DNA of 41,127 bases, taken from assembly GCA_018883625.1 (NCBI GenBank), contig JAHLFV010000243.1, positions 1 to 41,127 on the forward strand. The letters run 5' to 3'. The stretch is from Candidatus Treponema excrementipullorum. Its GTDB lineage: Bacteria; Spirochaetota; Spirochaetia; Treponematales; Treponemataceae. Of the stretch, positions 6,524 to 13,246 are shown one piece after another. The notes beneath the pieces were generated by a model. It was not told the origin of the DNA. It saw nothing but the letters and a program-made list of their open reading frames with translations, and did not search any database. The stretch's first letter is position 1; every line of letters begins with the position of its first letter. The position numbers and the translations under genes are program-made.

Positions 6524-8782
6524 ATGAAAAAAAATTCAGTGTATGGCTTTATGCTGGTTGCTTTTTGTCTTGTACTGGTTTCTTGCGGTAACCTTTTTTC
6601 AAAAGTACATATTAAAGCCAAGCCGTCCATTTATGCCCCCTTGGGAAAAGAAGAATTTAAAATGTCCACTTACATCTCTGTAGAAAAAATACAAGAGCTT
6701 TTAGGGGGTAAAAAGGAAGAAGGTACAGATTCGTCAGAAGGAGGGACAGACTTCCCGTTTAAAATTTATGATTATGACGGTGATAAAGATGGGGCTTTAG
6801 CTTTCCGTTTGTATTATCCCCTTATGGATTTTGACCTTGATTTTGGCAATTATCTGGAAGGTATGGATTTGAGCAGTTTTAAGACTGCTATTCCCAAAAT
6901 CGATTTTACAGTGCCGACGTTGGATGGCTTGTCTGTAGAAAATCAAACACTAGTCATTCCCGGAACAGAAGGATTTTCAGGTACTTTAGATGAACAGAAG
7001 GCACTGCTATTGAATGAAACCTTAAAGAATACAGATCCTCAGAACATAGATAATAAAACCATTCCCATTACAGGTTCCGGGTTAAAAAGCGTAAAATTTG
7101 CCAGTGCGAATAATACTATCACTATGACCTTAAAACCGACTTTAGAGGGAATGACTTGTACACCGAGCATCAATATTGCATTGCCTGATGGAGTTTCGAT
7201 TCCTTTTGCGCAAAGTAAAAATGGTGATCCTGATACCTATGTTGCTGATTTTGGTGGACAGACGATTACTCCCGGTGATTTGACTATAGGAGGAGCTGTA
7301 ACACTTGGCGGGTCTGTAGAAGCCGGAGAACCTGTTCCTCCCGAAGGAATCGGGGTAAAAATAGCTTTTGATATTGGTTTTGACGGTGGCTTTGAATCTG
7401 CCACTGTTGCCGTTCCAGAAGGTGCCAATTTTAATCACTCTGTGGATTTTAAGTTCCCTGAGGAAGCAAAGAAGATGGTCGAAAATGTCGTGTTTGAAGA
7501 GGATAATTTGGGTATTATCATGTCCGTGGTTTCAACTTTACCTACAGATAATAATATCACAATCTCTATGGATGCTTTTGGCGGTGCCATAAAAGGGGAA
7601 CAGACTATAGAGCCTAATTCTCCTGGTGACGATAAACCAAAAAATATAGAGTTTAAAAATAGTTCGCGTTATACTCTTGATCCATCTAAAGCTCCTTTTT
7701 CCGCAACAATAAAAGTAACACCACCGGGATATGATTCCGCTTCAAATACCATGACAATTAAAAATGTTGCTCCCGGTGCTTCTTATTCATTAAGCGGAGA
7801 AGCTAAGATTATTGCGAACTGGGAGTCAATTACTTTGAAAGATACGGCCACAGATCCTTTTGAAGGTTCTTTCCCGGCCGCCGGTGCCGAGCCTATAGAC
7901 TTAAGCAAATTTACTGAACTGTTGCCAAAAGAAATAGCTTTTAAAGATATCGGTGCGGCTTTGTTTATAAGTTCACCCTTAAAAAAAGATGATTCTCAAA
8001 CCGACTTGTCTTTTACAGGAGAAGTGTCAATTTCCGGTGGTGATGGTGGATCTATAGACCTTGTAGGAAAGGATGATACATTGACTTTGTTGGCAGAGCC
8101 GATAGCATTACCTGCTGAAGGAAAAGTTTGGAGCGGAGATTTACCGACTCCCTCCGCTGATATGGGAAAAGAGATTACCGACTTTCTCAACAGTCGTCCT
8201 ACATCTCTTAATTTGAATTACTCTCTTTCCTTGGGAAACGGAACAAAAATCGAAAGAGCAGATATACCGGAAGACGGTAAAACTTCTGTAAAGGCTGAAA
8301 TAGTTATTACTTTGCCTATAAAGCTTTCGGTAACACAGAATGCGGAATTTGATGTGTTTGCATTAGCAAATATTCCCACCGATAAAGACCTTTTCGGCAG
8401 AACAGAGGCTCCTGCCACCAATGAACAAATTAATGATTTGTTAGAGATGTTGACTAGCTTGAATATCGGTATTGATTATAACAATAACTTGGGAGTTGCA
8501 TTGGGAGCAAAGGTTCATCTTCTAACCGATAAAGATGGGAAACCAACATTAACCAAAGATTTTATTCTCGAAAAGGGAAAAAATACATACAATTTGGAAC
8601 TTACAGGGGAGCAAATAAAGCAGGTCATGGAAGCTTACCCGTTCTGTCCTCGGGTGTATGTAGAGTTGCCTTCAGAGGATGGGGATGTAGTTCTTGAAAG
8701 AGAAGGGGGCATAGACCTTTCTTTAGGTGTTACGGCTGTTACTGACATCAATTATACTTATGACTTGAAGGGAGGAAACTAA
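6524..8782 (+). CDS. Large beta-rich lipoprotein of unknown function
   Basis: The 752-residue protein starts with a clear lipoprotein signal peptide ending in the lipobox LVSC (Cys21). The mature part is acidic and rich in Gly, Thr, Ser and Asp. It shows repeated alternating beta-strand patterns such as VTLGGSVEAGEP and VSISGGDGGSIDLVG, and many LP/IP motifs, but no enzyme motif that I recognise. An AGGAG ribosome binding site precedes the ATG. Its stop codon is one base before the start of an outer-membrane beta-barrel gene whose ribosome binding site (GGGAGG) lies inside this reading frame. Tight coupling suggests that the two products work together at the cell surface or periplasm. No function can be named. 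Confidence 0.85.
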   Translation: MKKNSVYGFMLVAFCLVLVSCGNLFSKVHIKAKPSIYAPLGKEEFKMSTYISVEKIQELLGGKKEEGTDSSEGGTDFPFKIYDYDGDKDGALAFRLYYPLMDFDLDFGNYLEGMDLSSFKTAIPKIDFTVPTLDGLSVENQTLVIPGTEGFSGTLDEQKALLLNETLKNTDPQNIDNKTIPITGSGLKSVKFASANNTITMTLKPTLEGMTCTPSINIALPDGVSIPFAQSKNGDPDTYVADFGGQTITPGDLTIGGAVTLGGSVEAGEPVPPEGIGVKIAFDIGFDGGFESATVAVPEGANFNHSVDFKFPEEAKKMVENVVFEEDNLGIIMSVVSTLPTDNNITISMDAFGGAIKGEQTIEPNSPGDDKPKNIEFKNSSRYTLDPSKAPFSATIKVTPPGYDSASNTMTIKNVAPGASYSLSGEAKIIANWESITLKDTATDPFEGSFPAAGAEPIDLSKFTELLPKEIAFKDIGAALFISSPLKKDDSQTDLSFTGEVSISGGDGGSIDLVGKDDTLTLLAEPIALPAEGKVWSGDLPTPSADMGKEITDFLNSRPTSLNLNYSLSLGNGTKIERADIPEDGKTSVKAEIVITLPIKLSVTQNAEFDVFALANIPTDKDLFGRTEAPATNEQINDLLEMLTSLNIGIDYNNNLGVALGAKVHLLTDKDGKPTLTKDFILEKGKNTYNLELTGEQIKQVMEAYPFCPRVYVELPSEDGDVVLEREGGIDLSLGVTAVTDINYTYDLKGGN

Positions 8783-8783
8783 G

Positions 8784-10010
8784 ATGAAAAAGATTTTGTC
8801 GATAATTTGTGCCCTTTGTATTGTAACTTTTGCCTTTGCAGAAATCGATCCTCCCCATCGATACTTTGAAATTGGAACAGAAGTTCATGTGGGTGTATCA
8901 AATAACTGGTTCTCTGTACCTGATTTTTTCCAAGAAACCTTAGTTGTCGATCTCAATAAAATGGCAGATAACTTAAGTAGTGGCTTGACGTTAGATGCCC
9001 TATTGGATGCCCGGGGCAATGTTGCTATCAATGGCGGTAAAGTATTCCGAATGAATATTTTTGCGGGGGCCTATGGACAGGGAATGGTGAATATTTCTCA
9101 AGAAATGCTGGAATTTCTTGCCAACGGAAATGCCAATACTCCAAATAATACCATTACCGCAAAATTAGGTACCGATATCAATGCCTATGTGGAAGCCGGA
9201 GTTCGTTTTCAGTCAATTATCAAGAATTTAGGTATCTCTGTTACTCCTACGGTGTTTGTCCCTGTAGCCTATGTTCCGCGGGTTGTTGCTACCGGTAAGG
9301 TAGAACCGCAGGAAGATGGTTCCATGGTTGCTACAGGAAAAGCTGATATAAAAGCATATTCTGTTGTTCCCTTGAATGATCCGACCAATATAGATATTAA
9401 TGCTCTTTTGAAAGACGTAGGTGTAGACTTTTCTATAGGTGCCCAGTATGCAATTTTGCCCAGCTTGGATGTAGGTTTAGAAGTACTGCATATACCTGCT
9501 TGGGCAGCCAGTTTGCGGAATGAGACTTCTTTTGTAGCCAGTGCGGAGTATAAAGTTAATCCTGTATTGGATTCAGTTACAGGTAATTCAGAGTCACAAT
9601 TTTACGAAGGTAAGTTTGAAGTGGGAGATCCGACTTATACCACTTTAACAGAGCCTAAAAAAATTCGCCGTCCCATCGAAGCTGTTTTAATGACAGAATG
9701 GCGTCCTTTTGGGGAATGGTTTGACGTAAACGGTTCTGTTGGGTATGTTTTCGGTGAAAATCATAACTTTAAGTATGCTTTAGGCGCCGGTTTCCATCTG
9801 TTAAGAATGTCAAAACTCGGTGGACACATGCTTGATTTTAATATAAAATCAGGATACCAAAATCGCATTTGGACTCAGCAGGCAGAGTTGATTTGGAACC
9901 TTCGAGCATTCGAGCTTGAATTTAATGTTTCCAGTCGTTCTGCAAACTTCCTTTCCAGCTTTATGGGAACAGGGCTGGGAGCCGGATTTGCTTTACGTGT
10001 TGGATTCTAA
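8784..10010 (+). CDS. Predicted outer-membrane beta-barrel protein
   Basis: This 408-residue protein has a cleavable signal peptide (MKKILSIICALCIVTFAFA, cut before Glu20) and a mature region of alternating hydrophobic/polar strands with aromatic girdle residues. It ends in a hydrophobic strand closing with phenylalanine (FALRVGF), the classic C-terminal beta-signal for the BAM machinery. Gly-rich turns and strand-like segments continue to the end. I see no FadL, OmpW or porin signature good enough to name a family. It starts one base after the lipoprotein stop and is followed by a perfect 14-bp inverted repeat. The barrel call is fairly sure, the function unknown. Confidence 0.83.
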   Translation: MKKILSIICALCIVTFAFAEIDPPHRYFEIGTEVHVGVSNNWFSVPDFFQETLVVDLNKMADNLSSGLTLDALLDARGNVAINGGKVFRMNIFAGAYGQGMVNISQEMLEFLANGNANTPNNTITAKLGTDINAYVEAGVRFQSIIKNLGISVTPTVFVPVAYVPRVVATGKVEPQEDGSMVATGKADIKAYSVVPLNDPTNIDINALLKDVGVDFSIGAQYAILPSLDVGLEVLHIPAWAASLRNETSFVASAEYKVNPVLDSVTGNSESQFYEGKFEVGDPTYTTLTEPKKIRRPIEAVLMTEWRPFGEWFDVNGSVGYVFGENHNFKYALGAGFHLLRMSKLGGHMLDFNIKSGYQNRIWTQQAELIWNLRAFELEFNVSSRSANFLSSFMGTGLGAGFALRVGF

Positions 10011-10015
10011 ACGTC

Positions 10016-10048
10016 TTGTGTTACCAGAAGAGAATTCTGGTAACACAA
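10016..10048 (+). other. Perfect 14-bp inverted repeat after the outer-membrane protein gene
   Basis: TTGTGTTACCAGAA (10016-10029) and TTCTGGTAACACAA (10035-10048) are exact complements around a 5-nt loop. No T-run follows. The right arm lies next to the -35 position expected for a TATAAT at 10065-10070 upstream of the next gene. It could be an RNA 3'-end hairpin, an attenuator or an operator. Confidence 0.55.
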
Positions 10049-10064
10049 AGATGTGTTGGTAATA

Positions 10065-10070
10065 TATAAT
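10065..10070 (+). promoter_or_regulatory. Possible -10 box before the 102-aa gene
   Basis: A perfect TATAAT hexamer lies 24 nt before the ATG at 10094, with an AGGGAG ribosome binding site in between. A -35 element at the standard distance is not convincing and would fall in the inverted repeat. Confidence 0.3.
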
Positions 10071-10093
10071 TTTTTTATTGGAGTAGGGAGATT

Positions 10094-10402
10094 ATGACTA
10101 TAGAAGAGCTTTCCAGTCAGATTTACAAAAACACTTATAATCAGTTGGAGAGAAGTTCCGGGGTGGGCGCAGCTGTTACCGGAAGAGTAAGCAAGTTGCC
10201 TTTTCCTTTGGAGACATTGCAAGATTCTTTCAGAAACTTTGTCAGAGATACCCCTTTGACTAATATTGATTTGTATATTGCCGAAGATGCAGAAGTAGAA
10301 GAGGGAGTGCTTGTTTTGGATTCCATTGAAACATTCAGTGACGGAGAAAGTGCTTCCGGGAATATATCTTTTGATGAGGATTTAGCTCGGATAGATTTAT
10401 AA
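10094..10402 (+). CDS. Small acidic protein of unknown function (102 aa)
   Basis: The product is soluble, has no signal peptide or membrane segment, and is acidic, especially in its second half (AEDAEVEEGVLVLD). I recognise no domain. The ATG has a good ribosome binding site (AGGGAG) at the right distance, and the gene ends shortly before a strong two-way terminator. These features favour a real gene over a chance reading frame. It may be read through from the upstream outer-membrane gene or expressed from its own TATAAT. The LPFPLETLQDSFRNFV segment could form an amphipathic helix. Confidence 0.65.
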   Translation: MTIEELSSQIYKNTYNQLERSSGVGAAVTGRVSKLPFPLETLQDSFRNFVRDTPLTNIDLYIAEDAEVEEGVLVLDSIETFSDGESASGNISFDEDLARIDL

Positions 10403-10414
10403 TGTTCGGGTTTT

Positions 10415-10437
10415 AATCAAGATTGTAAGTCTTGATT
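10415..10437 (+). other. Short 8-bp hairpin after the 102-aa gene
   Basis: AATCAAGA (10415-10422) pairs with TCTTGATT (10430-10437). It lies just upstream of the strong terminator and lacks its own T-run. Confidence 0.3.
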
Positions 10438-10455
10438 TAGGATCTAAGTCTGCAA

Positions 10456-10500
10456 AAAAGGCTACTTTTCCAAAATATAATTTGGAGTAAGTAGCCTTTT
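10456..10500. terminator. Bidirectional intrinsic terminator
   Basis: AAGGCTACTT (10458-10467) pairs with AAGTAGCCTT (10489-10498), and an inner TCCAAA/TTTGGA stem (10469-10474, 10481-10486) extends it. A-runs before and T-runs after the stem let it act for both converging genes. Confidence 0.85.
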
Positions 10501-10521
10501 GTATTTTAAATATTTATTCTA

Positions 10522-11733
10522 TTATTTTTCACCTTCAACTACAGGAAGTTGTCCTTGATCATCCTCTATAGGAGCGGGAACAGTTTCTTCTGTAATGGTG
10601 TCAGCAGGTACTTCTGTTGCTTCTACAGGAACCTGAGTAGTATTTGTTTCATTGGAAACTGACAAGAACAATTCGGCAGAAGGCAGTTTGAAGTCTGTTG
10701 CAAAGTTCATTTCAGTTATTTCACTTACGTTGCCTAAGTTGTCTACTGCGTATACCTGTAAACTGTGTTTTCCGATTTCTTCTATTACAAGAGTATTTGT
10801 TGTGTCAAAAGCTGCAAATTCAGCACCGTCAACAGATACAAAAACATTGGCTACACCGGAAAGTTCATCTGCTGCAGAAATATAAAATTGTGCATACGGA
10901 CTTACATGCTGCTCGTTATTGATAAGAACAGGCTCGATATCCAATTCTATTTCTACGGCAGGAGCTGTATTGTCTACAACAAATTCAGTGATAAGGGGAT
11001 GGGAAATATTTCCTACATAGTCTACTGCATAAGTTGATGCAGAAATATTTCCTTCAGGCAGCTCGGCCAAAGACAAAGCACCGGTTTTTACAACATCTGC
11101 ATAGTTTGTATCAAGAAGATTGGTGTAGAGATGTTCTGTACCGGCCAAGTCATCTTCACCTTTGAAAAGAATACTGGTGTCTTTGCTGACATACAATACT
11201 CCGTCTGCTGTATAGGTAGGACCGCTTAATAAACTTGAAATAACGGGGGCTGTTCCGTCAACAATTCCGGTGTAAATCTTTGTGTTTCCGTATGTACCCC
11301 ACAGATCCTGAGTTCCCCATCCCAGTACAAATTGGCCTTCTTCCGTTAAAGGAACCGGCTGAGTGTATTCTGTTGCAGCTCCTGAGTTAAGAGAATACAA
11401 AATCTTACCGTTTTCTCCGTCCCAGTTTTCTGCTTCTAATTTGATTTCTGTTCCTAACGGAATGTAATCGATGGTGCCGTTGTTCCAAACCTTGCGAACA
11501 GGAGCAGGAATTTCAGCTGGAACTTCTACCGGACCGGTGGCAGCTGCTGTTCTGCGGGTTGCGGTTGTAGATACAGAACGGGTAGTTGTTGCATCGATAT
11601 TTTCTACCGGTACAACTTCGGATGTGATTTCGGCATCTGCAGATGTGGTCTGCACACCTTCTGTTGTAACATGCTGTGCAGAAACAAAAGATACTACCAG
11701 CAGTAAAGAAAGAAGCAATGTGATTTTTTTCAT
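10522..11733 (-). CDS. Secreted Ig-like / OmpL47-type repeat protein
   Basis: I place the start at the ATG at 11733, not the in-frame ATG at 11757, because GGGAGG lies just upstream of it; the product is then 403 residues. A signal peptide (MKKITLLLSLLLVVSFVSAQ) is followed by a Thr/Val-rich linker. Two or more beta-sandwich modules follow, with the phrases VDGTAPVISSLLSGP, VDNTAPAVEIEL and LQVYAVDNLGNVSE. Such 'TAPxV ... YAVDNxGNxS' modules occur in Ig-like and OmpL47-type spirochaetal surface proteins. The tail is Pro/Glu/Thr-rich. Location is periplasmic or surface; a binding role is only inferred. It has its own promoter and a strong terminator. Confidence 0.8.
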   Translation of the reverse strand: MKKITLLLSLLLVVSFVSAQHVTTEGVQTTSADAEITSEVVPVENIDATTTRSVSTTATRRTAAATGPVEVPAEIPAPVRKVWNNGTIDYIPLGTEIKLEAENWDGENGKILYSLNSGAATEYTQPVPLTEEGQFVLGWGTQDLWGTYGNTKIYTGIVDGTAPVISSLLSGPTYTADGVLYVSKDTSILFKGEDDLAGTEHLYTNLLDTNYADVVKTGALSLAELPEGNISASTYAVDYVGNISHPLITEFVVDNTAPAVEIELDIEPVLINNEQHVSPYAQFYISAADELSGVANVFVSVDGAEFAAFDTTNTLVIEEIGKHSLQVYAVDNLGNVSEITEMNFATDFKLPSAELFLSVSNETNTTQVPVEATEVPADTITEETVPAPIEDDQGQLPVVEGEK

Positions 11734-11756
11734 TAAAACCTCCCAATATTTCTTCA

Positions 11757-11786
11757 ATTATATAGCATTCTTTTCTCAAGATACAA
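11757..11786 (-). promoter_or_regulatory. Promoter of the Ig-like surface protein gene
   Basis: TTGTAT (11786-11781), an 18-nt spacer and a perfect TATAAT (11762-11757) lie upstream of the GGGAGG ribosome binding site. The leader would be about 17-20 nt, a conventional arrangement. Confidence 0.55.
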
Positions 11787-11922
11787 GTATTGAAATCGGG
11801 ATTTTAAAGGAATTGAGAATAGTTAAAAAACAAATAAAAAATAAGAGAAGTGTTGGAATTTTTGGAGTTATTATGGATTTGATATATAAAATTTCCAATA
11901 GTATTATTATCCCTTTTTACTC

Positions 11923-11950
11923 TAGACATATGAGAAAAATATGGTATACT
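11923..11950 (+). promoter_or_regulatory. Candidate leaderless promoter of the LRR lipoprotein gene
   Basis: TAGACA (11923-11928, five of six bases of the consensus) and TATACT (11945-11950) are 16 nt apart. The ATG at 11958 is only 7 nt after the -10 box. The GGAAGAG between them is too close to the ATG to be a normal ribosome binding site. Confidence 0.5.
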
Positions 11951-11957
11951 GGAAGAG

Positions 11958-13154
11958 ATGAAGTGTTATATAAATCATAAATTTACAACAATCGCATGGG
12001 GATTAGTTATTATAATTATCCTGTTTTGCGGTTGTAGCAATATGATAGAAAGATTGCGGTTATTAACTGGTGACAATATTGATATATACATATCTTATTA
12101 TGACAGACCCATTACCGAGTTTGAGTTAGGGTTGGGAAATAACACAGGTTTTTATTTTATTTTTGTTGATCGGGAAACCAAAGAGTTAGTTAATAATTAT
12201 TCCATGATTAAATCAATTGAATGGCATTTACCTGCCAGTGATAACTACATCAATTTTTCGACAAATAGCAATAAGTTAACTTTATTTTTAGTGGGAAAGA
12301 AGGCATCTGACAAACAAAACCCTTATGAGATTTCTGTTACAGTGAACGGAAAAAAATCGTATCCTTGCTTTGTCTCGGTGGCCAATTATTACACCGCTGC
12401 TACGGAAGAAGAGTTACAGGGGATTCTTAGTGACGTTCCAAACTCTTCCATCAACGAAATTCACATTACTGGTGACACGTTGCTCTCTTCTCCGAATTCT
12501 TTGATACAAATTGCACAGCAATTGCCGGGCGATAGAAGTTATAAATATACGTTGGATTTATCTGAGGCAACAAATATTGATTTGTCTACTGATTTTGGTA
12601 ACTATCCGTCAGATATTGAATTTTTCAATTCCAGTGTAGGAGAGATTATTTTACCGGAAGGACTTACCACAATTGGTGAAAATGCTTTTTGGGGATTTAC
12701 GGCGCTTGAGCGTATAAATATTCCATCTACAGTAGAGACAATTGGAAACGGAGCATTATCGGGAACTAAAATCAGAGAAATTGTTATTCCCGGTTCAGTT
12801 AGATCCATCGGTAATGGTGCGTTTGATAGATGTTTACAACTTTCTTCAATCAGTTTTGAAAACTCTTCTGATGGCTTAAAATTGGGTGATGATGTTTTTG
12901 CTTCATGTAATAGTCTAGCTGAAATTACTATCCCTGCCCGTATCACACACTTAGGTGATCGTTCATTTTTCCGTTGTGAAAAATTAAGCAAAATTACTTT
13001 TGAGTCTAGGGAGAGTCCTATTTTCGTAGGTGAACGGGCATTTGAAAAATGTCCTTTATCTGAGGTTATTATTGATAAAGAAGATGTTGGTTTGATTACC
13101 GGTGCCGGTGCCGATAACCTAAAAAAATACATAAAAGATCCGACGACGCCCTAA
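11958..13154 (+). CDS. BspA/TpLRR-type leucine-rich repeat lipoprotein
   Basis: The 398-residue protein has a hydrophobic signal segment ending in FCGC (Cys24 or Cys26 as lipidation site). Residues about 35-210 form a non-repetitive N-terminal region. From about 215 to 390 there are LRR_5 (TpLRR) repeats of about 23 residues, with the motif 'L..I.IP..V..IG..AF..C..L', for example LPEGLTTIGENAF and IVIPGSVRSIGNGAF. Such proteins in oral treponemes and Bacteroidetes mediate adhesion and coaggregation; that role is known for the family, not shown here. The gene looks more AT-rich than the mnmG gene that follows. It ends at a terminator overlapping the mnmG promoter region. Confidence 0.88.
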   Translation: MKCYINHKFTTIAWGLVIIIILFCGCSNMIERLRLLTGDNIDIYISYYDRPITEFELGLGNNTGFYFIFVDRETKELVNNYSMIKSIEWHLPASDNYINFSTNSNKLTLFLVGKKASDKQNPYEISVTVNGKKSYPCFVSVANYYTAATEEELQGILSDVPNSSINEIHITGDTLLSSPNSLIQIAQQLPGDRSYKYTLDLSEATNIDLSTDFGNYPSDIEFFNSSVGEIILPEGLTTIGENAFWGFTALERINIPSTVETIGNGALSGTKIREIVIPGSVRSIGNGAFDRCLQLSSISFENSSDGLKLGDDVFASCNSLAEITIPARITHLGDRSFFRCEKLSKITFESRESPIFVGERAFEKCPLSEVIIDKEDVGLITGAGADNLKKYIKDPTTP

Positions 13155-13175
13155 ACTATTTTTGTTCATTCTGTT

Positions 13176-13233
13176 GCTCTTTCTGTAAAGGAGTTTGCTA
13201 CTTGCTCCGGCTATGCAGAAAGAGCATTTTTTT
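13176..13233 (+). terminator. Intrinsic terminator between the LRR lipoprotein gene and mnmG
   Basis: GCTCTTTCTG (13176-13185) pairs with CAGAAAGAGC (13216-13225), followed by seven T. The 30-nt loop includes GGAG (13190-13193) and CTCC (13205-13208), which can pair. The same AAGGAGTT...CTCCGG layout occurs in the 3005-3084 structure. Confidence 0.75.
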
Positions 13234-13234
13234 G

Positions 13235-13240
13235 TATACT
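13235..13240 (+). promoter_or_regulatory. -10 box just upstream of mnmG (leaderless candidate)
   Basis: TATACT begins two bases after the terminator T-run and ends 6 nt before the ATG at 13247. No Shine-Dalgarno sequence fits between. The -35 region is poor (TATGCA at 17-nt spacing). Confidence 0.35.
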
Positions 13241-13246
13241 GTACAC

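Noticed and set aside
11873..11980. 35-codon plus-strand frame (MDLIYKISNS...) before the LRR lipoprotein gene
   Set aside because: It lacks a ribosome binding site, overlaps the promoter and start of the lipoprotein gene, and shows no domain or signal.
13202..13246. Longer mnmG start at 13202
   Set aside because: It would begin inside the terminator of the upstream gene and add residues that do not match MnmG; the ATG at 13247 gives the family N terminus.
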